In this document: one piece after another, positions 10,850-21,519 of the stretch
How positions within the stretch are numbered: position 1 is the first letter of the stretch
Layout of the letters: each line of letters starts with the position of its first letter
NCBI GenBank assembly: GCA_013368325.1
Contig: JAACJK010000008.1
Coordinates: 1-64,000 of the forward strand
Reading direction: 5' to 3'
From: Ephemerocybe angulata
Lineage: Eukaryota > Basidiomycota > Agaricomycetes > Agaricales > Psathyrellaceae
DNA: 64,000 nucleotides
Program-made: the position numbers and the translations under genes
Notes under the pieces: model-generated
What the model saw: only the letters and a program-made list of their open reading frames with translations
Database searches by the model: none
What the model was told of the DNA's origin: nothing

Positions 10850-13800
10850 GCTGTTCAACGATGATCACGACGACCAAATGTTACGTCCAAAGACTTCAAG
10901 CTCCGATGGGAACTGCCGAACCAACTGGAACCCCGATGAATCAGGGAATGCTGGCCATCTCGGCTGCTGCAACCGTTGCTTCGACGGACGTGTGTGGACA
11001 GACAAGACCCTTGAGCAAAGGAGCAGGGGCGGACACACACGCACACACACACGAGTCGACGCCGACGATCGAGCTCAGGCGTCGCGTTGATTCCCACGAC
11101 GTCGCTCGCGTCTTGCCCACAACCATCACCTGCGCGCCCTGCGATTGCCCGACTCACAGCCAGACCGTTCCCTCCACGCGACGCGGTTCTTCAGCAAGAC
11201 CCTCGATTCCTTCCGCAGTTTGAATGCTCGCGACGCGCTGCAATCGGCCGCGTTGGGCACGATTTTCGATCCAGAAGGCTCGAGGGAACGCTGCTGAGAG
11301 CGATACCCGGCGCACAAGGTTAGTATACTCGATCCAGAGAGACTACGTTGAACTCACCGTCATAATCTAGGCTAGGTCCGATTCAGCGCGACAATTCAGT
11401 CTACTCTGTCAAACGGCTTCATATCAGCTCAAGAGCGCATCGGCACCCTTCCACCCACGGCACAGCAATCGACCCTCGACTCACCAAAGACGATCCGCGA
11501 TAAGCAAGACCAGCAGCTTCGCAAACAAGGTCAGTTCATCAAGTTCACGTCAAGTAATAGACTGTTCTCACCATTATCTAGAGTATCGCGCAACAGACCT
11601 TGAGTGGACGACGATACCTCACGACAGTCGCCATCGACGGAGAACTGGCCCGACGCGCACAATCAGCACAACATTCTCAGACCAAATCCGCGCCTCACGA
11701 CTAACCGCTGCGTGAAACGAGATCTGGCCACGACAGACAAGGTCAGTCCTTCACGTTCACGCCAATAATGGGACCGTACTCACCAGTCTACAGGGTACAC
11801 ACGGCAATCGACGATTTACGCTCGGAGACTATGCGCGGCGCGATAGCTTGCGAGACGAGATGGGAAGTGGTGAGGCCGAGGTTGAATGCGGTCCTAACGA
11901 GCGCGGCTGCTCGATGCCAGGTCAGTCCCACTCTCAAAAGTCAGAGAAAGCGATACTTACCAGTTCAAATATGCGGCAAAGCCAGTACGACGCCAGGACG
12001 ACCTCAGCACAAAGTTGCAACACACCGATGCGTGGAAAGAGTTGCGAGGGTTCTGTCTACGGGTCTGGCTATCGCAGACAAGGTCAATCCATCGAGTTCA
12101 CGTCAATAGATGAACCGTACTCACCATTATACAGAGCTCACGACAACAGCTCACGCGGCAGTCGACATCACCAGAGCGCACTGACAGGACGCGAACAATC
12201 AGCACGAGCATCACAAATTCGCGGCGCACAACCGACACCAGCGCGACGAGATAGTGAGGGGCAAGGGGCACTATAACAGGTAAAGTCAGTCCCCTAGCTT
12301 CACAACGATGGGTGAACCGTACTCACGCGTCCTCGCGCATCTCGCAGCGGCATGACAACACCTCCCCACAACGGCTCGCGCAGGTGCCGGAATCGGACGC
12401 AACGAGGCGACTTGCTCAACTCCGATGAACGCCGTCCCCGAGTGCGAGGCCCGTTGTCACCACAAGAGGCGCCTGAAAGTCACGACGCAAACAATCAGCA
12501 AGCCGACCTATTACCGAAGCAAAGGAATTCCGACGTACCAGTGCGACTAGTGAGGGCGACGGGTGACTGTGGTGGTACGAAAGGTAAGTTTGTTTCAAAG
12601 AAACGTAGCGGCGCCGTACTCACCTTGGCGCAGCCTCTCCACTACACTTTCCGGCATACCACAACGTCAAGGCATGCGATGTGGTGGTAGTGGTGCGACT
12701 GAGAACGGCTAGGGAATCGCGGTGAGTCAGTCAGTCTGTTCAAAGTGGACTGGGCTTACAATCCGTCAGAACCTCTCCGTGCGAGCGCCGCCGCTCTCAT
12801 CTCTCCGTCCACAACAGCCCTCGACTTCGACGACGCGACATGGTGTGAGGCCAAGCGAGCCCGAGCGTAGGATACGGGTCCTGATACAAAGGGATAAAGG
12901 TCAGTTTCGTGGTCATGAGAAGGCCAGAAATACTCACATAACAACCCGACGTCTAGGGTATGCGACGAGTTTGTGAAGGGGGCGAGCGGTCGGTCGGAAC
13001 GTCGTTGTTCTGGATGAATCCGGTGAGTATTCGTAGTGAGTCGAAAGCAATCGTACTCACAGTCATGCAGACCCCTCATGCCCATTCCGCCGTCATCTCG
13101 CAGCCTCCGGCACCCTGTGCCTCAACAACGGCTCACTCGACATCGAAGGTTCGGCGCGCAGGCTCATAGCCGACTGCCAGCCGTCAACGATCAGTGCCGA
13201 CCTCAATGGCCCACCGACCCGTTGCGCACCGCCGAGCTCGTTGATGTGTATACCTGGTGCTTCTGGATAATGTAAGTAAGTGATGTTGCCTCTGCGAAAT
13301 CGTCACGGGCGACTTACAATGCATAGGTTTGTCTTTTTCAGATGACCGGCCGTGGAACGTGGTGGGATCGACACGACGCGCTCCAAGCCTGGCGGGATAT
13401 CGATACAGGTGAGTATATGAATTGTCAAGACTTTATGTTGCACTCACCTGTGCGTAGCCAACGAGACGCCGCGCATGCGTCGATGTGAAAGGATTCCGGG
13501 GTGGTGGTGGTGGGATGCCGCTGGCTTTTCGGCTCGTCAAGGTTAGTGACTTCGGTCGTACGAATTGTTGCAATGATGTACTCACGATTTCTAGCCTTCT
13601 ATCCCATGTCAACCATAGCCCGTCTTTCATCATCCCGCAAGTTCCAACACGAAGGGGCCGAGGAACGGCCAAGGGTCTCCTGGCCGGAATGCTGTCAGTG
13701 AGCTAGAAATATAGGTAATACTGCGCCCACCTTTTGAATACAGGGCCTACGAGATTGTCCCTGATTCTAGTGGATCGAAGCGAAAGGTAAGGTTAGTATG

Positions 13801-14151
13801 ATCTTGTAGTGTATAAACCATGTATGTACATACCTTTTTGAATGGCACTCTATCGTTGTATTGAAAAGAAAATGGCTGCATAGATATGTCAGTAAGCGGG
13901 CGTAGAGAAACGAAGTGAAGACTTACGAAAATAACAAGTTTCGCAGAGCGGCGTGCCGTTGAGCGAAAGCGGACCCAGCAGCTTGAACGACGTCGAGCAC
14001 ATCGACGCCGTTGGCAGAGGTCGTCCATGGGAGGGCGGAATGGCAGCAGAAAGCGAGTAAAGGGTCGCTCAGACGAGTGGTCTGAGCAGACAAGTGAGGT
14101 AGAGTGAAGAGGGAGGGAGGTAACTCGCTGAGGAGATGGGGAACTCAGCAT
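10850..14151 (-). repeat. Intron-dense array, unit A
   Basis: On the minus strand there are 16 donor-like sites (starts at 13926, 13833, 13730, 13585, 13447, 13317, 13060, 12937, 12759, 12623, 12326, 12124, 11960, 11783, 11571 and 11357). Most read GTGAGT, GTAAGT or GTATGT. Many are followed after about 35-45 nt by CTGAC/CTAAC/TTGAC and then an AG. The introns starting at 12326, 12124, 11783 and 11571 are copies of one another, sharing GTGAGTACGGTYCA, TTGACGTGAAC and GGACTGACCTTG. The pieces between them are also related, each with GCTGATTGTNCGCGTC. The period is about 165-215 bp there. No frame stays open through the exons, and A and B differ by indels that are not multiples of three, so a functional protein is unlikely. 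The array ends just upstream of the eL8 ATG and could be its spliced leader, or a decayed gene. Confidence 0.55.
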
Positions 14152-14596
14152 CGCACCCTCCCACTCTTATACATTTCCAGCCCATGCATCGAAGATCTGG
14201 CCAAGCGTCCTACCGTACACACATGCCGACACGTATCCCTCCAAGACCCTATGTTAAAATTAGAACCGGACGTCGGGAATGCGTCCAACGCGATACGCGC
14301 GCCATTCCATCCTGTGCCGTGCATCCGCACCAATCCCAAGCACGAAGATTTCGTTGTTCGGTCTGAGGCGACAGCGGGCGGTCATTTCGGGTGTCTGATG
14401 GGGCCTAAGCGAGCCAAGGTAACCGGGTTACGTGCGTGAATGTGCGATTAGAAGGCAATTACGGTTGAACGGGGATGAGGAGGAGAGGGTGTGCGAAGGG
14501 AATGTTTGAATGGAATTCAGTCGGAGGAGGGGTCGGGGATGACTTTGTTGTATACTCAGGGGTACTAGGGGTATGGTCTGTACTTACTTGGTTGGT

Positions 14597-14601
14597 ATAT
14601 A
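14597..14601. repeat. Target-site duplication of the copia element, left
   Basis: ATATA, matched by ATATA at 20470-20474 on the other side of the element. Five base pairs is the usual copia duplication length. Confidence 0.85.
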
Positions 14602-14961
14602 TCTCAACAGAGCAAGTTACGAGAGTCCACTGTGAGTGGGATAAGTTCGATGAGCATTGTGAGTAAGTAAGCGAATACATGTACGCACCTGTGAGTGGGA
14701 TAAGTTCGATAAGGACTTTCCCACTCACAGTGTTGAATATATATGTATGAGAACTACATGATGCAACTATATAAAGAACAATAACGTTTCAAACTGACAG
14801 ATACATAAGAAGATGATCAAAAGAGAAGATAGAAGGCAAATATCAAGCGCGGGAAAAAGTCACATGCACATGCGATGACGTCAATGCCCCCGCAGCCTTT
14901 GGGGTGCGGGGAGTATGACATCATCGACATTCTTGATGAACGGCAGCGTTGTATTCCAACA
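14602..14961 (-). repeat. 3' LTR of the copia element
   Basis: In element orientation it starts TGTTGGAATAC and ends GTTGAGA, 360 bp. It includes a TTTATATAG motif (complement near 14769) that may act as the promoter TATA box in the equivalent 5' LTR. It also contains twin GTGAGTGGGATAAGTTCGAT repeats on the plus strand (about 14632 and 14691). Confidence 0.9.
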
Positions 14962-14970
14962 CACCCCCTC
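14962..14970 (-). promoter_or_regulatory. Polypurine tract
   Basis: GAGGGGGTG on the minus strand directly abuts the 3' LTR, which begins TGTTGG. This is the position and composition of the plus-strand primer in copia elements. Confidence 0.8.
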
Positions 14971-14981
14971 AACGCAATGTC

Positions 14982-17900
14982 TCATTCAAGTCCAAGAGCC
15001 CGCCGATGATGTTCAATAGCAGGTCGAGGGAGAGGCTTGGTGAAGATGTCGGCAATCATGTCATGTGTAGGTAGAAAATGTACTTCAATTTCACCCCTCC
15101 GGATAACTTCTCGAATCCAGTGCCACTTGATATCAATGTGCTTCATCCTGCCATGATGTTCAGGGTTCTTCAGAACTCGGAGGGCAGATTGGTTGTCGAC
15201 CATGAGAGGAGAGGGCTTATTGACTTCTTCGCCAAGTTCCCTTAGTAACGACCGCATCCACAATATCTCCCGACCTGCTGCTGAAGCCGATACATATTCA
15301 GCTTCAGTCGATGAGTCTGCAACGACTGTCTGCTTCTTCGCTGACCAGCAAACAGCACCTGTTCCCATTTTGATTAAGAATCCAGATGTAGAGCGTCTGG
15401 TGTCAAGACACCCTGCATGATCTGCATCGCTGTACCCTCGAAAGAGCTCAGACGACATAGGATCTCCATTGCCATCAGCACGGAACGTCAACTTCAAGTC
15501 CATGCTTCCTTTTATGTATCGGAAGACATGCTTTACAGCTAACCAATGCTGGGGACCGGGATTGGAGTTGTACTGAGCCAGTTTGGCCACAGCATACATG
15601 ATGTCAGGGCGAGTGCCGATGGCAAGGTACATAAGAGCACCGACGGCAGACATATATGGGGTCTTGGACATGTCGACTGGATTCTCGGGGTCAGGGACGT
15701 ATTTGGTGAGCTTGGAGCCTCTGTTTGGGTCCATGGGAGTGTAGACAGGTGTGCAATCAGCCATTCCAAAGCGGTTGAGAATATCGACGATGTACTGGCG
15801 CTGAGAGAAAGCGATGGTGCGGTTTTCTTGGTCATAGTCGATTTGGATGCCAAGGAGGAACTTGGTTGGGCCAAGATCCTTGAGTTTGAACACCTTTCCG
15901 AGTGAATCCTTGACCCATTTAATCTCCTCATGGCTCTTGCATGTGATGGTAATATCATCGACAAAGACTGGCATGGTGATACGGATTCCATCCTTCTCCA
16001 TGATGAAAATCGATGGATCGGACTTGATTTGGGTGAAGCCTAAGCGTTCGAGTTCGATGATGAGTTTCTGGTTCCACAGCCGTCCACTCTGCTTGAGACC
16101 ATAGATGCCCTTCTTCAGACGACATACCCACTTCTCTCCATTTGGTCCTATTTCCTCAAACCCTTCTGGCTGACGCATGTAGACCTCATACTCCTTCTCA
16201 ATCTTGCCGTTCAGGTAGGCATTGGAGATGTCAATGGTTTCGATGAATTCTCCTTTCAGAGCTGATTTTACAAGGGAAGTGCGAAGGGCTGCAAGTCGAG
16301 TGGTAGGAGAGAATGTCTCGTCGTAGTCGACTCCAGGCATTTGTGAGAAGCCTTGAGCAACAAGTCGGGCTTTGTAGCGGTCGATGGATCCGTCTGAGTT
16401 ACGCTTTATGATGAGTACCCATCGGGATCCAATAAGCTTCCGACCCTCAGGGAGTTCTGCCAGTTCCCAAGTGCCGTTAGCCCTATGGGCATCCATCTCC
16501 TTCTGAATAGCTGCGAGCCAGAACTCCTTGTTTGGGCTTGCAAGGGCCTCACTGTAGTTTCTGGGAGCATCTCCAGGCCGGGTAGCAGCACCAAGAGCTT
16601 GCTCATACTTGTCGACAGCCATCATCAGGCACATCTCTGTAGCAATGGCACCAGGGATGATCTCATCATAGTCAACATCGTAGAGGCCAAGAAGGGCAGC
16701 AACAATGGGAGTGGCTCTGAGTGCACTTTCCACATCGACTGGTTCCTCGTCTTTGTCCATATCGCTCTGAGTAAGCGGTGGATTGACTTCCTGTTCACCC
16801 CCTCGATCCTCTGCTTCCTCAGTAGTGTCATGATCTGCACCCCCTCTATCCGCATTGTCTGCACCCCCTTGACGTCGTTCCACTGGCTTTCTAGTGGCTC
16901 TGCGTACTCCACCACCCAGCAGATGGTAATCCGTAACTTTAACCGTTGATCGTACAGGTCTATTGGACGTTGAAGGCTGCGGTTGGGGAGCTTTAGTAGG
17001 GGCCTTTGCTGCAGGGACAGGGATGCGTGACTGTGGTGGTGGCGGAGGGGGGAATTGTGGAGGAGGAATGGTAGCAGTCTCATCTTCATCTGATGACACC
17101 TCATCGATGTGAGCAGGATCTGGCTTGGGTGTAGGAGAGATGACCGGTCTCGAGGTCGGGTCAAAGGGCTTGCGCTCACGCAAAGGCGTATGTGGTGCCG
17201 GATCATTATGGTAGTGCATAGGTGTGGTTGGACCTTGGGCGGCATCCTCGTTGAGGTTGTCATCATCCGTGGTATCCTCATAATCACCAGGGAAAGGGTT
17301 CTCCTGTTCCTCAACATCGGCATTGTTGGTGTCAGGAGGGATGGCTTGCGCTTTGTCACCTCCATCTCCATCAGGAGGGTTACCACCAGGTGGAGCCTCA
17401 TCCTCGATAGGAGTACCTTCTGGCCATAAACTGCGTATAGTCAGAGTAGCAGGAGGGGCCTGTGATGCACCTTTTGTCGACAAGCCAGGGAAGTCAGTTT
17501 CATCAAAGATGACATCCCGGGCGACAGAAACAGCTTTGGTGACAGGATTGTAGACCTTCCAGCCTTTGTAGCCATCTGAGAATCCGATGAAGATGCAAGG
17601 GACTGAATGGGGTTCAAGGTTCTTTCGATCCTTGCGTAGCACATTGACGTAGACTCGGCAGCCAAATACGCGGTACATGGAGAGATCAGGTTTTGCATCG
17701 TGCCACACAGCGTATGAGGTGGTATCAGACACGGAGGACGAAGGGGTGGCATTGAGAATATGTGTGAGGTAGAGGACAGCAGCTCCCCAGAAGGATGGAG
17801 GTAGCTTGGCCTGATTGAGCATAGCGACAACGCCCTCTGCTAGAGTCCTGTTAAGGCGCTCAGCAACACCATTTTGCTGTGGGGTGGCTCGGACGGTGTG

Positions 17901-19868
17901 CTGTCTGGTGATCCCCTTTTCATCACACCAAGCATCAAAGTCCTTGCTGATGTATTCCCCTCCTTTGTCATCCCGTAGCTCCTTAACAAGTTTCCCATGC
18001 TTCCGCTCGCATCGTGCAACGAAGGCCTTGAACTCGTTGAAGGCGTCACTCTTCCTTTTCAGGAGGCGAACTTCCTTGTAGCGCGAGTAGTCATCAATGA
18101 ACACTATCCAGTATAGGTAACCGTTTGGTGTCATCGTTTGTAGAGGACCATGGAGGTCACTGTGGATACGGCCAAGGAGCTCAGTGGAACGATGCGAGGC
18201 AAGGGATGGGAATGGGTCGCGATGTTGCTTCCCAGCTAGGCAGTCCTTGCAGACATCCATCATCTTCGACTCTGGTTCGACGACGATGCCTGTGGCTAGG
18301 TTCTGTCGCAGCATAGTCCTAAGCCGATCTCTCCCAATATGTCCAAGACGTTGGTGCAATAGATCTCGGCTGACGCACTTCGTTAAGAACGCCTCCTCAA
18401 CCTGATTGTCCAGTGTAATTCCATCAAGCCTCCCTGTTGTCCCATGGATTGATGCTGTCAAGACAAGCTCCCGATCCTTGCTATAGAAGCGCATCTGCTC
18501 CCCTTCTATTACCACACGCATCTTACTGTTTCGAACGACTGATAGGACTGAGAAAAGATTGCTCTGCAGTTCGGGTACGTATAGAACATTGTTGAAGATG
18601 ACTGTCCTGCCTGTCCGTCCATTCACCACTGGTTGAAACCACACCTGACCCTTCTTAGTTGCCCAAACTATCTGATCGTTGGCTAGTTGTACAGCGACGC
18701 GAACATTGATGATGTTGCGAAGCCATTTCAGGTTGGGTGTCATATGTTTGGTAGCCCCTGAGTCTGGATTCCAAGGATCATTAGCGGTGAGTTTTGGACG
18801 AGGGGAGTGACGTGGACGACGAACTGCGGGAGTCCTGATGTGGGCGACAGAAGCCATCATGGCTGATTCCATGGGTGTGAGATGTGTCTCAGGTGAATTG
18901 ATGGTAGCGCTCTTGGCTTCCTCCTTCTTCTTCTCCCGCTCGATGCGAGCAAGGACGTAGCAGTTCTTGGAGTCATGAGTGGGGTTGGCACCATGATGCG
19001 TGCAGGTGAACTTGTTTGGCCTCCTGTCAACCTTCTTCTTGTCGTTGGTGGATAGAGCTGCAGCTGAGGTGCCGTCGGCGAGAGCAGTGTTGCGTGCAAG
19101 GGCATCTTCTGCAATCAGAGCTTCCATGATCGCATTGGGATTGCTACCGATGTCAAGGAGATTGAGCGTGCGACGAAGGGCATCCGCGCTTGCTGGGAGG
19201 CCAATGGGGATGATGCTGTTGGCCAGCTCACGTGCAAGCGTAGTCGCCTGATATCCAGGCGTGTAGGAGGATGGGATGTAGTGCTCAGCAAATCCAGCAG
19301 CTTGTGCCATAGGAATCCTTTCGTCGACAGCGTAGGTGCGCTCGGCAGACTTCTTGTCCTTCAAGGGTCGCAGGATAGGGACCATGACTTGGCTTACATC
19401 CTCGGGTATGTATGACGGTCCAGGAGGAAGTAGCGAGCTGAGGCGTGCAGCGAGGGCGATGGCACGGTTTCCATACTGCTGGAATGACTCGTTTTCATTT
19501 CCAGGAGAGCTCATTCTCATGGCCATGAGCTCCTGTAGAACAGCAGTTCTGGATGCTGCAGACTTGGGTTCGAACAGCTCGATGAGGCGAAGCCACATGT
19601 CGTTGACGTCAACAGTAGAGATGTCCTGGAGGAAGGTGTCGGCCATGGTCTCATCGATGGTGCTCATGATGTACCCTAGAAGCTTGGACCGACGCTCATT
19701 CCAGCTGGCGATGGTCTTGGGGTCAGCACTGAAGCCAGGATAGGGCTCCGTGCCATGGAGAATGCCCCAAGCAGCAAAGTCCAGTGCCTTGGTGTTGACT
19801 TGGCGCTTCCATGCCTGCACGGTGAAGGCACTGAGCTTAACAGGTTCAGCGTTGGTGGTGGAGGACAT
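14982..19868 (-). CDS. Copia Gag-Pol polyprotein, 1628 aa
   Basis: A single intact frame. The Gag part (1-280) is followed by a zinc-knuckle-like Cys/His motif (CTHHGANPTHDSKNC, about 289-303) and the aspartic protease with DSGATKH (Asp 369). Next come the GAG-pre-integrase HH-CC motif (HQRLGH ... CKDC, 505-543) and an integrase core with the catalytic triad Asp 571 (HSDLHGP), Asp 634 (DDKGGEY) and Glu 670 (GVAERLNRT). The acidic, Pro-rich linker is followed by reverse transcriptase (about 1110-1350, with FVDD) and RNase H (about 1480-1610, with YSDADHAG and TEAEY). Integrase before reverse transcriptase defines the copia superfamily. All catalytic residues I looked for are present and there are no frameshifts, so it should be functional. 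Gag and Pol are in one frame, so their ratio must be set by other means. Confidence 0.95.
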   Translation of the reverse strand: MSSTTNAEPVKLSAFTVQAWKRQVNTKALDFAAWGILHGTEPYPGFSADPKTIASWNERRSKLLGYIMSTIDETMADTFLQDISTVDVNDMWLRLIELFEPKSAASRTAVLQELMAMRMSSPGNENESFQQYGNRAIALAARLSSLLPPGPSYIPEDVSQVMVPILRPLKDKKSAERTYAVDERIPMAQAAGFAEHYIPSSYTPGYQATTLARELANSIIPIGLPASADALRRTLNLLDIGSNPNAIMEALIAEDALARNTALADGTSAAALSTNDKKKVDRRPNKFTCTHHGANPTHDSKNCYVLARIEREKKKEEAKSATINSPETHLTPMESAMMASVAHIRTPAVRRPRHSPRPKLTANDPWNPDSGATKHMTPNLKWLRNIINVRVAVQLANDQIVWATKKGQVWFQPVVNGRTGRTVIFNNVLYVPELQSNLFSVLSVVRNSKMRVVIEGEQMRFYSKDRELVLTASIHGTTGRLDGITLDNQVEEAFLTKCVSRDLLHQRLGHIGRDRLRTMLRQNLATGIVVEPESKMMDVCKDCLAGKQHRDPFPSLASHRSTELLGRIHSDLHGPLQTMTPNGYLYWIVFIDDYSRYKEVRLLKRKSDAFNEFKAFVARCERKHGKLVKELRDDKGGEYISKDFDAWCDEKGITRQHTVRATPQQNGVAERLNRTLAEGVVAMLNQAKLPPSFWGAAVLYLTHILNATPSSSVSDTTSYAVWHDAKPDLSMYRVFGCRVYVNVLRKDRKNLEPHSVPCIFIGFSDGYKGWKVYNPVTKAVSVARDVIFDETDFPGLSTKGASQAPPATLTIRSLWPEGTPIEDEAPPGGNPPDGDGGDKAQAIPPDTNNADVEEQENPFPGDYEDTTDDDNLNEDAAQGPTTPMHYHNDPAPHTPLRERKPFDPTSRPVISPTPKPDPAHIDEVSSDEDETATIPPPQFPPPPPPQSRIPVPAAKAPTKAPQPQPSTSNRPVRSTVKVTDYHLLGGGVRRATRKPVERRQGGADNADRGGADHDTTEEAEDRGGEQEVNPPLTQSDMDKDEEPVDVESALRATPIVAALLGLYDVDYDEIIPGAIATEMCLMMAVDKYEQALGAATRPGDAPRNYSEALASPNKEFWLAAIQKEMDAHRANGTWELAELPEGRKLIGSRWVLIIKRNSDGSIDRYKARLVAQGFSQMPGVDYDETFSPTTRLAALRTSLVKSALKGEFIETIDISNAYLNGKIEKEYEVYMRQPEGFEEIGPNGEKWVCRLKKGIYGLKQSGRLWNQKLIIELERLGFTQIKSDPSIFIMEKDGIRITMPVFVDDITITCKSHEEIKWVKDSLGKVFKLKDLGPTKFLLGIQIDYDQENRTIAFSQRQYIVDILNRFGMADCTPVYTPMDPNRGSKLTKYVPDPENPVDMSKTPYMSAVGALMYLAIGTRPDIMYAVAKLAQYNSNPGPQHWLAVKHVFRYIKGSMDLKLTFRADGNGDPMSSELFRGYSDADHAGCLDTRRSTSGFLIKMGTGAVCWSAKKQTVVADSSTEAEYVSASAAGREILWMRSLLRELGEEVNKPSPLMVDNQSALRVLKNPEHHGRMKHIDIKWHWIREVIRRGEIEVHFLPTHDMIADIFTKPLPRPAIEHHRRALGLE

Positions 19869-20087
19869 CCTGGATGAGAGTCACCACAGGATAGGGAAGT
19901 GTGCGATGGAGGAGAGGGAGGGTGCAAGGCGTCGTTGAACGACACGAAGCTAGGCAAGTACCAAGTATCGAAAAAACAATACACGGTAGGGGCTAGCACC
20001 GAAGACTTCAGGTGATAGCAGGTGCGAGGTGATCGAGTTGAGCGTGCGCAGCAATAGTGTGGCGAATACTGAAAAACAGATGATTCA

Positions 20088-20108
20088 GTTGAGCTCGGGG
20101 CTCATAAC
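20088..20108 (-). promoter_or_regulatory. Primer-binding site, half-tRNA type
   Basis: One base after the 5' LTR the minus strand reads GTTATGAGCCCCGAGCTC. Its complement, GAGCTCGGGGCTCATAAC, looks like the D-arm/anticodon half of a methionine tRNA (CAT anticodon within CTCATAAC) rather than a tRNA 3' end. Drosophila copia and yeast-related elements use such a cleaved tRNA half as primer. The match to this organism's tRNA is inferred. Confidence 0.65.
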
Positions 20109-20109
20109 T

Positions 20110-20469
20110 TCTCAACAGAGCAAGTTACGAGAGTCCACTGTGAGTGGGATAAGTTCGATGAGCATTGTGAGTAAGTAAGCGAATACATGTACGCACCTGT
20201 GAGTGGGATAAGTTCGATAAGGACTTTCCCACTCACAGTGTTGAATATATATGTATGAGAACTACATGATGCAACTATATAAAGAACAATAACGTTTCAA
20301 ACTGACAGATACATAAGAAGATGATCAAAAGAGAAGATAGAAGGCAAATATCAAGCGCGGGAAAAAGTCACATGCACATGCGATGACGTCAATGCCCCCG
20401 CAGCCTTTGGGGTGCGGGGAGTATGACATCATCGACATTCTTGATGAACGGCAGCGTTGTATTCCAACA
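20110..20469 (-). repeat. 5' LTR of the copia element
   Basis: 360 bp, apparently identical to the LTR at 14602-14961. It should provide the promoter for the gag-pol transcript, which runs leftward from here. Confidence 0.9.
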
Positions 20470-21012
20470 ATATATACAGGTATTTGGTGCTAATCGTCGT
20501 GTTTCGTCCCGACGCGCGCTTCTGCGCGTGCAACTCAAAGTGCCGCGAGGTTTCCGAGAAAAACATCTGAGGTCCCGCGAGGCCCTCAGGGGTGGTCTCA
20601 ATCGCTCACCTACTTACCGAAGTACCAAGAAAGGCGTCTAGTCCTCAGAAATAGCGGCATTCGCATTCAATTGCATATCCATCTTCCGGACCTCCCAATC
20701 CCGCCCCACTCATTCTCTCATGCTCACACTCGGATCCGAGGAAAGTGGTCCTCTTGGCGGCATCAGTACGTATGATACGTCAACGTGAGTGACCTCACAT
20801 GTCTGTATCGACAGGGAAACGAGTCTAACGGTGGAATTGTGCTGAAGGGTGTGGGGAGGGCACACTCCCGAGATCTCAGTTCCCCGGGTCTATTTCGCCC
20901 TTCAGTCACCAGGGTAGGGCCATTTCATGCTACACACCCTACCTACTCCTAATATCAGAGATATCCCACTCACTTAAAGGACTGGATTAGAGCAGAAAGC
21001 GCGTCGATTGAA

Positions 21013-21032
21013 GGGCGCCAATTTAAGCGCCC
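21013..21032. repeat. Conserved 20 bp imperfect palindrome, copy B
   Basis: Identical to the copy at 6024-6043, in the same orientation and in the same surroundings. Confidence 0.6.
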
Positions 21033-21519
21033 GATGACGCGCGTTGGGATTTCAACAAATCGCGACCGATTCTGACCGAAATCTGGCCTGGACTTCGCGG
21101 GTGAGACTCCCAGGCCTCATTACGCACCACAGATACCGCCCGAATGTATTGTATAAGCGCGTATAGAGTGCCGAAACTTATGTGCGGGTTGTCTCTAGAT
21201 TCTCGCGAGATTTTGACTAATTTTCGCAACTTCTCGTTGCCACGCGATCAGCACGGGTGTGACGGGTTCTCAAACAAAATTACAATGCCATGAAGAGTGC
21301 ATAACTGTGAATGCGAGGGGAAATGGGGTGGGAGGGTATCCGAGTCAAGCATTCCGTGTGAGAATCTCACATCCAACGCGGCGCGCGCGCAGCGCGCTAG
21401 CCGAGCCTCGGGTGCTCATCGAACCTGTCCTTGGGGGCATATCAAGTTGCTATCTATCATACGGCAGTCATCAGACATCACGGAAGTCTACATTACGAGT
21501 ACATTCAGGGCGCGGAAGG

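Larger units (their letters stand above)
5474..14601 (-). repeat. Tandem repeat unit A (about 9.1 kb) carrying eL8
   Basis: This is the first of three direct repeats. The left border starts at GTGGAGGTATTCTGCGCTAA, seen again at 28749 (unit C) and in altered form at 20475 (unit B). In order from left, the unit has a 150 bp GC-rich block with GCGCGC arms, a conserved segment with a 20 bp imperfect palindrome, several two-exon-like modules, the eL8 gene (minus), a conserved block upstream of eL8 and an intron-dense array to about 14151. The right end is interrupted by the copia element. By eye, B and C align along most of their length with scattered substitutions and indels. Unit A differs by extra modules near 6.6-7.4 kb and by a MITE at 7960. 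Confidence 0.85.
14602..20469 (-). mobile_element. Full-length Ty1/copia LTR retrotransposon, 5868 bp
   Basis: A complete element in minus orientation: 360 bp LTRs at both ends, a 5 bp ATATA target duplication, a primer-binding site next to the 5' LTR, one uninterrupted gag-pol frame and a polypurine tract next to the 3' LTR. By eye the two LTRs show no difference over 360 bp, so the insertion is recent. It sits at the junction between repeat units A and B in a TA-rich stretch; the same junction between B and C (around 28745) is empty. Everything needed for autonomous retrotransposition appears present. Confidence 0.95.

Noticed and set aside
10861..11223. 120-codon plus-strand frame conserved in unit B (24840-25409)
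   Set aside because: It overlaps an equally open minus-strand frame and the likely eL8 promoter/leader; conservation is at the DNA level and the start regions differ in frame between copies.
10861..14110. Plus-strand reading of the array, with GTCAGT...CTCACC...CTACAG introns and short open exons
   Set aside because: These signals are the reverse complements of stronger minus-strand signals (GTGAGT donors, CTGAC/CTAAC branch points). The inverted copy at 59992 and the eL8 orientation support the minus strand, and plus-strand frames break at stops and at A/B indels.
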